A stretch of 64,000 nt of DNA, taken from Pseudomonas sp. IB20 (GTDB lineage: Bacteria; Pseudomonadota; Gammaproteobacteria; Pseudomonadales; Pseudomonadaceae). The stretch lies in assembly GCF_009707325.1 (NCBI RefSeq), contig NZ_CP046103.1, positions 3,579,284 through 3,643,283 on the forward strand, given 5' to 3'. Both the position numbers and the translations under genes were made by a program. A model generated the notes under the pieces. That model was not told the origin of the DNA. It saw only the letters and a list, made by a program, of their open reading frames with translations, and searched no databases. Of the stretch, positions 1-9,547 are shown in pieces; position 1 is the first letter of the stretch, and each line of letters starts with the position of its first letter.

Positions 1-1058
1 CCAGGCTGAATCGCGCCTGCGGCCGCGGCGGCGCCACCGGTGGTTTGCGGCGCCGAGGCCGGAGCTGGTGGCTGGTTGCTCAAGGCACCCGGCACACCTT
101 GCGGACCATTGCTAGCGGTGCGTTGTTCGCTGGTCGACTGCTCGCTGCGCAGGGCCGGCTGGTCCGGGTTGAACTGCTCGGACGTCGACTCGACGGCGCT
201 GAAGTCGACGTCGGCGGACACTTCAGCTTTGTAGCGGTCATTGCCCAATACCGGTTGCAGGATGTTGTGCACGCGCTGGGTGAGCATGCTTTCCATACGG
301 CGGCTGTAGTCGAACTGCTTGCCGGCCTGGGTCAGCGCGGAGTTTTCCGCCATGTCGGACAGCAGGTTGCCCTTCTGGTCGACCACGGTGATTTGCGACT
401 TGCTCAATTCGGGAACGCTGGTGGCCACCAGGTTGATGATCGCCAGGACCTGGCCAGGCTCCAGGGAGCGGCCGGAAAACAGCTCGACCAATACCGAGGC
501 GCTTGGCTTGCGTTCGTCACGCACGAACACCGAGCTTTTCGGAATCGCCAGGTGCACGCGGGCGCCTTTGACGTTATTCAAACTGGAGATGGTGCGCGCC
601 AGTTCGCCTTCCAGGCCACGACGGTAGCGGGTGGCTTCCATGAACTGGCTAGTGCCCAGGCCTTGGTCCTTGTCGAGGATTTCAAAACCGATATTGCTGT
701 CGGACGGCGTTACGCCGGCGGCGGCCAGTTTCATCCGTGCACGGGCCACATCATCGGCCTTGACCAGCAAGGCACCGGAGTTGGGTTCCACGGTGTAGGC
801 GATGTCGGCGGCGGCCAGGGTTTCCATGATCTGCTTGGAATCCATGCCGGCCAGGCTGCCGTACAGCGGGCGGTAATCAGGTTGCTGCGACCACAGCACC
901 ACGGCAAAACCAATCGCCACGCTGGCAGCCAGGCCGACCATCAGGCCCACCTGACGCAACATGGTCATTTCGGAAAGGTTTTCCAGGAACGACAGGCCAA
1001 ACAGCGGCGGCTTGCCGTCTGCCTTGGCGGGTACGTTGTCCACGACTGCTTCTGCCAT
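1..1058 (-). CDS. fliF: FliF, flagellar MS-ring protein (N-terminal part, cut by window edge)
   Basis: FliF forms the MS ring in the inner membrane on which the export gate and rotor assemble. The frame is open from an ATG at 1058 to the window edge, so only about the first 352 residues are present. Visible are an N-terminal cytoplasmic stretch, one hydrophobic segment near residues 37-57, the periplasmic ring-building region (LYGSLAGMD, then a GFEILDK-type motif), and the start of the low-complexity Ala/Pro/Gly linker typical of the middle of FliF. It lies 16 bp downstream of fliE, which fits a fliEF operon driven by the sigma-54 site upstream of fliE. The missing C-terminal half prevents any judgement of its integrity. 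Confidence 0.95.
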   Translation of the reverse strand, partial: MAEAVVDNVPAKADGKPPLFGLSFLENLSEMTMLRQVGLMVGLAASVAIGFAVVLWSQQPDYRPLYGSLAGMDSKQIMETLAAADIAYTVEPNSGALLVKADDVARARMKLAAAGVTPSDSNIGFEILDKDQGLGTSQFMEATRYRRGLEGELARTISSLNNVKGARVHLAIPKSSVFVRDERKPSASVLVELFSGRSLEPGQVLAIINLVATSVPELSKSQITVVDQKGNLLSDMAENSALTQAGKQFDYSRRMESMLTQRVHNILQPVLGNDRYKAEVSADVDFSAVESTSEQFNPDQPALRSEQSTSEQRTASNGPQGVPGALSNQPPAPASAPQTTGGAAAAAGAIQP

Positions 1059-1074
1059 GACTTAAATCTCGTCC

Positions 1075-1404
1075 TTAAACCGGCATCTGCATGATGTCTT
1101 GATAAGCCTGAACCAGCTTGTTACGCACTTGGGTCAAGGCCTGAAAGGAAACACTGGCCTTTTGCGAGGCCACCATCACATCGGTGAGGTCCACGCCGCT
1201 TTTGCCGATCTCGAAGGCGGTGGCCAACTGACTCGAGGCTTGCTGGGTATCACTGACTTTGTTGATTGCCTGACCGAGCATGTCGGCAAAACTGCTTTGG
1301 CCCAATTCCGGCGCTGGCGCGACGGATTTCGGTTGAGCCATGGCATCCATTTGCATGGAGCGCATATCCAACATCAACCGATTGAACTCAATACCCTGGC
1401 TCAT
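1075..1404 (-). CDS. fliE: FliE, MS-ring/rod junction protein
   Basis: A 109-residue protein of normal FliE length. FliE links the MS ring to the proximal rod and is needed for export of rod proteins. The C-terminal half carries the family signature: [18 protein letters not shown], then a conserved [17 protein letters not shown] end. A Shine-Dalgarno-like GAGAGAGAAGG stretch precedes the ATG. The gene opens the fliEF transcription unit, with a near-consensus sigma-54 promoter about 60 bp upstream, and follows fleSR, whose response regulator is the expected activator of this class of genes in Pseudomonas. Confidence 0.96.
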   Translation of the reverse strand: MSQGIEFNRLMLDMRSMQMDAMAQPKSVAPAPELGQSSFADMLGQAINKVSDTQQASSQLATAFEIGKSGVDLTDVMVASQKASVSFQALTQVRNKLVQAYQDIMQMPV

Positions 1405-1464
1405 GACCTTCTCTCTCCGACGACCCGCAATTTTTTGACACTACGCAGCGGTTACTGGGGGTAG

Positions 1465-1480
1465 TGCAACAAGGGTGCCA
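1465..1480 (-). promoter_or_regulatory. Sigma-54 (RpoN) promoter of fliEF
   Basis: On the minus strand the sequence reads TGGCACCCTTGTTGCA, an exact fit to TGGCAC-N5-TTGCA with GG and GC dinucleotides at the -24/-12 spacing. It lies in the fleR-fliE gap, pointing at fliE. FleR and/or FleQ are the likely enhancer-binding activators (inference from Pseudomonas flagellar regulation). Confidence 0.88.
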
Positions 1481-1534
1481 GCTCCAGGGCAGCTTGTAAG
1501 AAAAGGCGACAAACCCTGTCGGCCTACACATTTT

Positions 1535-2914
1535 TTAGGTGGCGAAAAGGTAGGCTTCCACATCCATTCCCGCGTCGCGCATCTGCGCCAGCTTGTAGCG
1601 CAAGGTGCGCGGACTGATGCCTAAGCGTTCGGCGGCCTCTTTGCGGCGGCCGCGCTCGGCGCGCAGGGTGTCGATGATCATCTGGAATTCGCGGCGGCGC
1701 AGGTCGTCGCCCAAGGCGCCAGCGGACTCGGCTTCGGCGACCACCACAGGCGCCGGCGCCAGGCTCGGCAACGGTGCTGCGCCACTACCAACGGCCAGGC
1801 AGAAGTCTTGCGGCTGGATCAGCCCGCCTTGCTGCAAAATCAGCGCGCGCTGGATGGCGTTATCCAATTCACGCACGTTGCCGGGCCATGGGTAGCTGAT
1901 CAGACAGGCCTGAGCCTCAGCCGACAGCCGCGCCTGGGCATGCTTCATTTTCTTGACGTGGTTGTTCAACAGGCGCTCGGCCAGCGGGATGATGTCCGCC
2001 GGGCGCTCGCGCAAAGGGCGCCAGGCCAACGGGAACACCGAGAGTCGGTAGAACAAGTCTTCACGGAAGCGCCCCGCCGCCACTTCGCCCGCCAAATCAC
2101 GGTTGGTGGTGGCGACCACGCGAATGTCCAACTGGATCGGCTTGCGCGCGCCCACGCGCTCGACTTCGCGCTCCTGCAATACCCGCAGCAGCTTGGCTTG
2201 CAGGCCCAAGGGCATTTCCGAGATTTCGTCGAGCAGGATGGTGCCGCCGTCGGCCTGTTCGAACTTGCCGGCCTGGGCGGCGATGGCGCCAGTGAACGAG
2301 CCTTTTTCATGGCCGAACAGCGTGGCTTCGAGCATGTTGTCGGGAATCGCCGCGCAGTTGATCGCGATAAACGGTTGTTTGGCACGGCCGGATTGCTGGT
2401 GGATATACCGCGCCAGCACTTCTTTACCGGTGCCGGACTCGCCGGAAATCAACACAGTGGAATCACTGCGCGCCACACGGGCCGCTAGGTCCAGCAGTTG
2501 CGCGCTGGCCGGCTCGAAGGCAATCGGACCCTCGCCTTCGACGCTCGAAATCACGCCGAGTGCGTGACGGGCGACCAGCTCGATCAAGGCTTTGGGCTCG
2601 AACGGTTTAACCAGGTAATCCGCCGCCCCTTGGCGCATGGCGTCCACCGCACGCTCCACGGCGCCATGGGCGGTCATCAGCAGCACCGGCAGTTGCGGCT
2701 GGCGCGCACGCAGCAGGCTGAGCAACTGATGGCCGTCCATGCCGGGCATGTTCACGTCGCTGACCACCAGGCTGAAGGGCTCCTGCTCCACGGCCTCCAA
2801 GGCGTCCTCGGCAGAACCGACCGCCCGGTAGTCATGGCCCGCCAACAGCAGCGTGTCAGCCAATGCTTCACGCAGGGCGCGATCGTCTTCCACCAATAAA
2901 ACCTTGATAGCCAT
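1535..2914 (-). CDS. fleR: FleR, sigma-54-dependent flagellar response regulator
   Basis: A 459-residue NtrC-type regulator and cognate partner of FleS. It activates class III flagellar genes such as basal body and hook genes. A receiver domain covers residues 1-115 with phospho-acceptor Asp53 (SDVNMPGMDG). The AAA+ domain has Walker A GESGTGK at 158-164 and the sigma-54 contact loop as GSFTGA at 205-210, where Ser replaces the usual Ala; this is a known variant. A C-terminal Fis-type helix-turn-helix includes the motif RLGISPRTLRYKL. It lies 7 bp downstream of fleS and so is presumably co-transcribed with it. Confidence 0.96.
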   Translation of the reverse strand: MAIKVLLVEDDRALREALADTLLLAGHDYRAVGSAEDALEAVEQEPFSLVVSDVNMPGMDGHQLLSLLRARQPQLPVLLMTAHGAVERAVDAMRQGAADYLVKPFEPKALIELVARHALGVISSVEGEGPIAFEPASAQLLDLAARVARSDSTVLISGESGTGKEVLARYIHQQSGRAKQPFIAINCAAIPDNMLEATLFGHEKGSFTGAIAAQAGKFEQADGGTILLDEISEMPLGLQAKLLRVLQEREVERVGARKPIQLDIRVVATTNRDLAGEVAAGRFREDLFYRLSVFPLAWRPLRERPADIIPLAERLLNNHVKKMKHAQARLSAEAQACLISYPWPGNVRELDNAIQRALILQQGGLIQPQDFCLAVGSGAAPLPSLAPAPVVVAEAESAGALGDDLRRREFQMIIDTLRAERGRRKEAAERLGISPRTLRYKLAQMRDAGMDVEAYLFAT

Positions 2915-2921
2915 AGTCGTT

Positions 2922-4136
2922 TTACTCCGCGCTTGCCGCGCCGAAAAACAGCGGCAAGGTCATCAATGCACAGGTGCCACGCCCCAATCGGGAATGCAGT
3001 TGCAATTCTCCCTGATGAGCACGCGCCACTGCCTTGACCACGGTCAGGCCCAGGCCAGTGCCGTTAGTCTTGGTGGTAAAAAAAGGTTCGCCCAGGCGCT
3101 GCAACACCGCCGGGTCGATGCCGCTGCCGTTGTCGCTGATGCACAGGCGCAGGGTTTGCTCACGGCAGTACAGGTGCACTTTAAGCTGTGCACCCGGGCC
3201 GCTGGCCTGGGTGGCGTTTTCGATCAGGTTGAGCAAGGCGCCGACCAGCGTGTCGCGGTTGCACAGCAACTCGCCTTGGTGGCTGTCGCACTGCCAGCGC
3301 ACATTCGCCTCTTGAATATGCGTGGCGGCGGCCGCTTGCAGCGACTGCATCAGTGCGCACGGCGTGACGCGATCGGTCAGCGGTAATTCGCCGCGGGCAA
3401 ACACCAACATGTCGCGCACCTGGTGCTCCAATTCATGCAGGCGCTCCTTGAGGCGGCCAGCAAATCGTTGGTGGGTGGCCGCGGGCAATTGCTCATCAGT
3501 CAAATGACTGGCGTAGATCAGTGCCGCCGATAACGGCGTGCGGATCTGATGCGCCAAAGAAGCGACCATCCGCCCCAGTGACGACAACCGTTCATGGCGC
3601 GCCAGTTGGTCTTGCAGGTGACGGGTTTCAGTCAAGTCATTGAGCAGCACCAGTTGGCCGGGCTCAGCGTCCAGGGAACGGGTGGCGATCGAAAGTCGGC
3701 GGCCGTCCTTGAGGGAAATTTCGTGGCCATCGTCTTCGCGCGGCGCAAAGCAGCGGGTAATGACATGGCGCCATAGCTCGCCTTCAAGCGGTTCGCCGAG
3801 CAAGTCGCTCGCGGCCGGGTTGGCTTCACGGACACGGCCCATTTCATCGATGACGATCACGCCACCGGGCAACAGGTCGAGGAGGTTTTGCAGGCGGTTG
3901 GCCAGGCGCTCTTTCTCGGCCAGCTCTTCCATGCGCTGGGCACTGACCACCGCCAGCTCGCCTTTAAGCTCGGAAACCCGGGCTTCGAGAAGGCTGTAAG
4001 AGTCGGTGAGCTGGTTCGACATCTGGCTGAACTGCGAGAACGCCTGTTCAAGACCTTGCCGGGTAAGCGGCTCTGCGGACGGAACGAGCCCTGGGATAGC
4101 AGGGCCTGAAGAAAGTTGGGCGGCGTGGGGCATCAT
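2922..4136 (-). CDS. fleS: FleS, soluble flagellar sensor histidine kinase
   Basis: A 404-residue kinase with no membrane segment, as expected for FleS. An N-terminal coiled-coil-like stretch lies near residues 45-85, followed by a PAS domain (about 88-175). The HisKA segment has phospho-acceptor His196 (SLAHQIRTPLSAA). The ATPase domain shows an N box (NLIENATQ), DNGSGID and GTGLGLTVV. It presumably phosphorylates FleR, whose gene starts 7 bp downstream. A sigma-54 promoter upstream places fleSR below FleQ in the hierarchy. The stimulus is not evident from sequence. Confidence 0.95.
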   Translation of the reverse strand: MMPHAAQLSSGPAIPGLVPSAEPLTRQGLEQAFSQFSQMSNQLTDSYSLLEARVSELKGELAVVSAQRMEELAEKERLANRLQNLLDLLPGGVIVIDEMGRVREANPAASDLLGEPLEGELWRHVITRCFAPREDDGHEISLKDGRRLSIATRSLDAEPGQLVLLNDLTETRHLQDQLARHERLSSLGRMVASLAHQIRTPLSAALIYASHLTDEQLPAATHQRFAGRLKERLHELEHQVRDMLVFARGELPLTDRVTPCALMQSLQAAAATHIQEANVRWQCDSHQGELLCNRDTLVGALLNLIENATQASGPGAQLKVHLYCREQTLRLCISDNGSGIDPAVLQRLGEPFFTTKTNGTGLGLTVVKAVARAHQGELQLHSRLGRGTCALMTLPLFFGAASAE

Positions 4137-4186
4137 GCTCTCTCGCTTGGCTGACCGTCAGTTAAACGGAACGTTGCGAGGGCTGT

Positions 4187-4202
4187 AGCAATACCCGTGC
4201 CG
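4187..4202 (-). promoter_or_regulatory. Sigma-54 promoter of fleSR
   Basis: The minus strand reads CGGCACGGGTATTGCT, a one-mismatch fit to TGGCACG-N4-TTGCT, with GG/GC spacing intact. It sits about 50 bp upstream of the fleS ATG, in the fleQ-fleS gap. In Pseudomonas this promoter class is activated by FleQ, encoded just upstream. Confidence 0.85.
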
Positions 4203-4243
4203 AAAAAAAACTATCCAGATTTCAGTGACTTAAAAAACAGGCG

Positions 4244-5719
<1,476 letters not shown>

Positions 5720-5889
5720 GCAATAGCAACTTCCCTAGTAAAACTTCCTGCCCCAGAGTGAGGGCAATCAAGACGCCCGTAAGACTTATTACCTTACTAG
5801 ACGTCTGAAATCTGAAAACAGCACTAGTTAAGTCAAAAATGCGAGCACAGTCAAATATATGACGCGCCGTTCGGATTAACTGAGCCCAT

Positions 5890-6186
5890 TCAGCCGAACA
5901 GATGGTAAACCTTTGACGCATTTTTAGCTTGGTTGATCTGCGACATCTCTTCGAAAATCGCCTGACGCTCGCCCATCGTCACCTCAAGCAACTGCTGATA
6001 AACCGCCAGCAGGCTTTCCAGCTTTTCCCGCAGCGCGTCTTCATCTTCCGGCGCCTCGCTGAGCACCTCATCAATCACCGCGCGGCAACCCAGGTCCAAC
6101 TCGCCAACGGCCTCCCAGTTGCGCTCCGCCAGCGCGCCGATCAGGGCTTCGCGGGTTTCGTCGATGCGTTGCAGTGCGTGGCTCAT
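5890..6186 (-). CDS. fliT: FliT-like flagellar chaperone
   Basis: A small, mostly helical, acidic protein of 98 residues immediately after fliS. In other gammaproteobacteria FliT is the export chaperone of the cap protein FliD, and the position next to fliS supports that role. The start was placed at the internal ATG (6186) because GAGG lies 6 bases before it and the 15 codons upstream look like leader. Its expected client, FliD, is reduced to a fragment in this sequence, so the chaperone would have no substrate here. Family identity rests on position and size more than on strong motifs. Confidence 0.75.
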   Translation of the reverse strand: MSHALQRIDETREALIGALAERNWEAVGELDLGCRAVIDEVLSEAPEDEDALREKLESLLAVYQQLLEVTMGERQAIFEEMSQINQAKNASKVYHLFG

Positions 6187-6211
6187 GATGTGTACCTCAA
6201 GGCGATCCGCC

Positions 6212-6601
6212 TTATTGTGGAGCGATGGCATCCCAGCCTTCTTTTACGGTAATCAGCAGACGGGCAACTTCGTCGATGATTTCCGGATCGTTGTCGGCAT
6301 TAGCTTTCAGCAGGCGCACATTCATATAGTCATACAAGTTAGCCAAACGCTGGATCGTGGCAGGATCTTCCGCCTTGGTTTCGTCCAGGCCCTGACGCAA
6401 GCCCGTGATAATGTCGATAGCCTTGGTCAACAACAAACCCTTTTGCGGAATATCACCGCGCGCCATTGCGCCCTTGGCCTGAGCAAGGCGCTCAAGCCCG
6501 CCCTCCATCAGCATCTGGATCAAGCGATGAGGGCTGGCTTCGGACACTTGAGCATGGGAATTAACCTTCTGGTATTGGCGAAGGGCTCTCATAGGGTTCA
6601 T
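6212..6601 (-). CDS. fliS: FliS, flagellin export chaperone
   Basis: A 129-residue protein of normal FliS length. It begins with the family-typical MNPMRALRQYQKV, followed by SPHRLIQMLMEGGLERLAQAKG. FliS binds the flagellin C-terminus and prevents premature polymerisation in the cytoplasm. GAGG lies 7 bases before the ATG. The gene is 25 bp upstream of fliT and should follow fliD, whose surviving 3' end lies about 140 bp upstream. A second in-frame Met at codon 4 is a possible alternative start. Confidence 0.95.
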   Translation of the reverse strand: MNPMRALRQYQKVNSHAQVSEASPHRLIQMLMEGGLERLAQAKGAMARGDIPQKGLLLTKAIDIITGLRQGLDETKAEDPATIQRLANLYDYMNVRLLKANADNDPEIIDEVARLLITVKEGWDAIAPQ

Positions 6602-6740
6602 CTTGCTACCTCGAACAGGACACGCGCGAAAAGTGTTGATCTACCCAGTCTTTCGACTGTAATGGCAAAAACTTTAATTCAGGACCTTAGCTGCCCACTT
6701 TCACAAACGCTCTTTGACGGGGCGCAGGACGCCCCTTCAA

Positions 6741-6900
6741 TCAGCTCGACTTCGGATTGTTCAGTGCATTAAGGGTGGTCATGATGCTGGAGCTGGTGTT
6801 GTTGATTTTCGCAATCATTGCATCCATTGCGGCATATTTGGCCGTCAGAGATGTCTGCAAATCCTCCATTCTCCGATCCAGGGCCGATTGCTGGTAGTGT
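6741..6900 (-). pseudogene. fliD: fliD remnant: only the last ~50 codons of the filament cap gene
   Basis: Reading the minus strand in the frame that ends with TGA at 6741-6743 gives a FliD-like C-terminus: ALDRRMEDLQTSLTAKY, then AAMDAMIAKINN, ending TTLNALNNPKSS. Intact FliD has roughly 450 residues and a start downstream of flaG; here no more than about 52 codons survive. The fragment joins directly to the middle of flaG in a different frame, near 6889-6900. The cap protein is needed for flagellin to polymerise at the filament tip, so this allele would be null. An assembly gap is an equally good explanation. Confidence 0.82.
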
Positions 6901-7105
6901 CGTCAATGGAGAAGTCCAGGTTGCGTTGGCTCGCCTGCACAAACTCACGAATATCAGTGACGGCCTTTTCCAGTGCCGCGCGCTGCGGCTCAGCGGCAGG
7001 TGCCGATTCAGCCTCTTTCGCGGGCTTGGCCTGGGCGGCCACTGCACCACTGGCCTGAGCTGCGCCAGCCGGGTAAGACGGGTTAAGCTTGATGCTCATG
7101 TCCAT
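6845..7105 (-). pseudogene. flaG: FlaG, truncated by fusion to the fliD tail
   Basis: An 86-codon frame starts like Pseudomonas FlaG: an Ala/Pro-rich linker, then AVTDIREFVQASQRNLDFSIDDTT at residues 49-71. The expected FlaG core that follows (a VVVKVID...IRQIP-type segment) is absent. From about residue 72 the frame reads out-of-frame fliD sequence and stops 15 codons later. FlaG proteins modulate filament length or export. The start and the first 71 codons look normal. The loss covers the end of flaG, the flaG-fliD gap and nearly all fliD, about 1.5 kb as judged from family lengths. Confidence 0.82.
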
Positions 7106-7123
7106 GTCATCACCTCAAAACTG

Positions 7124-7156
7124 AAAAAACGAAAGGGCACGTAAACGCACCCTTCC
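7124..7156 (-). terminator. Probable rho-independent terminator after fliC
   Basis: On the minus strand a stem AAGGGTGCG / CGTGCCCTT (with two G-T wobbles) encloses TTTA and is followed by TTCGTTTTTTC. It sits between the fliC stop codon and the flaG start, which fits monocistronic fliC mRNA. Confidence 0.65.
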
Positions 7157-7176
7157 GTTAGTTAACCGCTAGGCTA

Positions 7177-8075
7177 TTACTGAAGCAGCTTCAGTACAGC
7201 AGATGGCAGTTGGTTGGCCTGTGCCAGGATCGCAGTGGACGCCTGTTGCAGGGTCTGTTGCTTGGTCAGTTCAGCAGCTTCTGCAGAGAAGTCAGCGTCT
7301 TCTACGCGGCCTTTGGCAGCGCTGGAGTTCTGCGAAATGCTCTGCAGGTTAGCAGTGGTGCTGTCGAAGCGGTTTTGTACGGCACCCAGCTGCGAACGCT
7401 GGCTGTCGATCTGCTGCATGGCGCCGTCAAGAGCCTGGATCGCCTGCTGCGAGCTGGACGCACTCAGGATGCTCAGGTTGGAAACGGTGGTTTCCAGAGT
7501 AGTGGCTTTGCTCGAACCAGCAGTCAGGCCCAGTGCAACCAGGCCAGTACCTGCGCTACCGTCGGCGATAACGATGTCTTTCTTGGGTCACCCATGCCGA
7601 ACGAAATCGTTTCGTTGGCGTTGGCACCAATTTGGAAAGCAACGTTGTTGAACGAACCGTCCAGCAGGTTACGACCACCGAAAGTAGTGGTGTTGGCGAT
7701 ACGGGTCAGCTCACCCACTTTCGCGGTGAATTCTTGCTGCAGGGAAACACGGTCAGCGTCGCTTTTATCACCGTTCGCCGCTTGCAGGGCCAGTTCACGC
7801 AGACGCTGCAGGGTGTTGGTGGATTCTTGCATCGCGCCTTCAGCAGTCTGGGCGATCGAAGTACCGTTGGCGGCGTTGGCAATTGCAACGTTCAAGCCTT
7901 TAACCTGGTTGCCCAGACGGTTAGCGATCTGCATGCCGGCGGCGTCGTCTTTGGCGCTGTTGATCTTCTTGCCGGTCGACAGACGGTTCATCGCGGTGCT
8001 CAGAGCGTCGGAAGCTTTGTTCAGGTTCTTCTGGACACCCAGGGAAGTGATGTTGGTGTTTACTGATAATGCCAT
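7177..8075 (-). pseudogene. fliC: Flagellin FliC, frameshifted with probable loss of central domain
   Basis: The N-terminal D0/D1 part reads from ATG 8075 through conserved flagellin sequence ([45 protein letters not shown]) to about residue 161 (NETISFGMG). It then leaves frame and stops at 7524. The C-terminal D1/D0 part continues in another frame from about 7580 ([13 protein letters not shown]) to the flagellin end QANQLPSAVLKLLQ at 7177. The break falls exactly where the variable D2/D3 domain would sit. The two halves together give about 294 residues, so either a small indel or a larger out-of-frame deletion of the central domain is possible. Expression signals (sigma-28 promoter, terminator) are intact. 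Confidence 0.88.
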
Positions 8076-8155
8076 GACGAAATCCTCGTGAGTTGGATAC
8101 TGCGGCTTCCGGCCCTGGCAACCGCCGGGTGTGGCCTAGAGAACCTTCGTAATAG

Positions 8156-8182
8156 TTATCGTCGTGTCGCGCGGTTGCTTGA
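8156..8182 (-). promoter_or_regulatory. Sigma-28 (FliA) promoter of fliC
   Basis: The minus strand reads TCAAG, a 14-base spacer, then GACGATAA. This is one base from the TCAAG-N14-GCCGATAA form of the flagellar sigma-28 consensus. It lies about 80 bp upstream of the fliC ATG, as expected for a late flagellar gene. Confidence 0.8.
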
Positions 8183-8285
8183 GGGTTTTTTTGAAATTTT
8201 TTACTAGCACCGTGCCACCCCTTGCAATTCAAGGCTTTAGCGCGGCTTAAAACCCCGGTTTCATTGGCTTTTCTGGCGCCAATAA

Positions 8286-8320
8286 AAAAACGCCGATGAT
8301 CGTTTGATCATCGGCGTTTT
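8286..8320 (-). terminator. Terminator after the KAS III-like gene
   Basis: A perfect stem ACGCCGATGATC / GATCATCGGCGT with a short loop is followed on the minus strand by a T run (TTTTTTTATT). It lies just after the stop codon of the ketoacyl-synthase-like gene and insulates fliC from it. Confidence 0.85.
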
Positions 8321-8341
8321 GTTGTTCAGCCTATTAAGATC

Positions 8342-9271
8342 TCACGGACGATAGAGAATCGCCGAGCCCCACGACAGGCCCACACCAAAACCACTGATTG
8401 CCACGCGCTTCCAGGTGGCATCCATCACGTGCTTTTCCAGCAGCAGCGGAATGCTCGACGACACGGTGTTACCAGTCTCGACCATGTCCTTGATGAACTT
8501 GTCCACCGGCGCATCTTCGAAACGCCGCGCCACGGCGTCGACAATCGCCGCACTGCCCTGGTGAATGCAGAACGCATCGATGTCGTCAGCCTTGAGGTCC
8601 GACTCATTGAGCAGTTCGTGTAAATGCGCCGGCACCTTGAGCAAGGCGAAGTTGAACACTTGGCGGCCGTTCATGAAGAACACGCCGTCGCTGACCTTCA
8701 GGTGCGGTGCGCCGGAACCATCGGTGCCGAATTTGGAATTGCCCAGCAACCACGGCGCGTCTTCGCCCATCCAGGTGGCGGTGGCGGCATCGCCGAACAA
8801 CATGGTGGTGTTGCGATCTTCCGGGTCGACGATCTTCGAATACGGGTCGGCGGTAATCAGCAGGCCGTTTTTCAGGCCCGTGGCTTCCATGAAGCCCTTC
8901 ATCGCGTAGATGCCGTAGACGTAGCCGGAGCAGCCCAGGGAAATATCGAACGCCGCGACGTGGGTCGGCAGGCCCAGCTTGTCCTGGACGATGGCGGCGG
9001 TGTGGGGCAAACCCTCTTCATCGCCGTTCTGGGTGACGACGATCAGCGCGTCAATCGACTCGCGCTTCAAATTCGGGTTGTTGGCAAACAAAGCGTTGAC
9101 CGCCTCGACACACAGATCAGAGGTTTCCTGTGCAGCTTCCTTGCGCGGCAGGAACGCCGATCCGATCTTGCCAATGATGAATTCTTCATCCTTGGCGAAT
9201 TTGGCACCCTGGGCGTAGTTATCGATCCCGTCTGCCGGCACGTAACTGGCGATGCTTTTTATGCCAATCAT
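8342..9271 (-). CDS. 3-oxoacyl-ACP synthase III (FabH)-like protein in the flagellin locus
   Basis: A 309-residue KAS III-fold protein. The catalytic triad is visible: Cys114 (SLGCSGYVYG), His237 (FCIHQGS, where housekeeping FabH usually has HQAN) and Asn268 (ETGNTVSSS). It probably condenses an acyl-CoA with a carrier-bound malonyl unit or transfers an acyl group. Its setting between flgL and fliC is where pseudomonads keep flagellin-glycosylation islands, and KAS III-like genes are recurrent members of such islands. A role in acylating a flagellin glycan is therefore inferred. No glycosyltransferase accompanies it here, which is unusual. It is flanked by terminators and so probably has its own promoter. 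Confidence 0.85.
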   Translation of the reverse strand: MIGIKSIASYVPADGIDNYAQGAKFAKDEEFIIGKIGSAFLPRKEAAQETSDLCVEAVNALFANNPNLKRESIDALIVVTQNGDEEGLPHTAAIVQDKLGLPTHVAAFDISLGCSGYVYGIYAMKGFMEATGLKNGLLITADPYSKIVDPEDRNTTMLFGDAATATWMGEDAPWLLGNSKFGTDGSGAPHLKVSDGVFFMNGRQVFNFALLKVPAHLHELLNESDLKADDIDAFCIHQGSAAIVDAVARRFEDAPVDKFIKDMVETGNTVSSSIPLLLEKHVMDATWKRVAISGFGVGLSWGSAILYRP

Positions 9272-9501
9272 TGTGGCTTCCCAATACTAAATAGCTGGAG
9301 AACACCCCGCGAACTGCCTCGGGGGCGCTGACAATAAAGGGGATAACCCCGCAAAAATCTCGCTGAAAGCCTGCGCGCAACGACCTGGCGACGACTTATC
9401 CTTTTCACACGATACAGTGAAGATGCGCTTTATGACTCACAGGTCACTCAATTTTGTGTGCTTTATGCAAAACCTTCAAACAATTAAGTCGCAGAAACGA
9501 C

Positions 9502-9533
9502 AACGGCCCACCGTGTTTCCAGGGTGGGCCGTT
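9502..9533 (-). terminator. Probable terminator of the flgF-flgL operon
   Basis: An inverted repeat ACGGCCCACC ... GGGTGGGCCGT with a 9-base loop lies 15 bp beyond the flgL stop codon. The downstream tract on the minus strand (TGTCGTTTC) is only moderately T-rich. Confidence 0.6.
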
Positions 9534-9547
9534 TGGGGTGACGCCGA

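Noticed and set aside
45..1094. A 349-codon plus-strand frame opposite fliF
   Set aside because: Antisense shadow of the real fliF frame; high GC keeps it open, and its product resembles no family.
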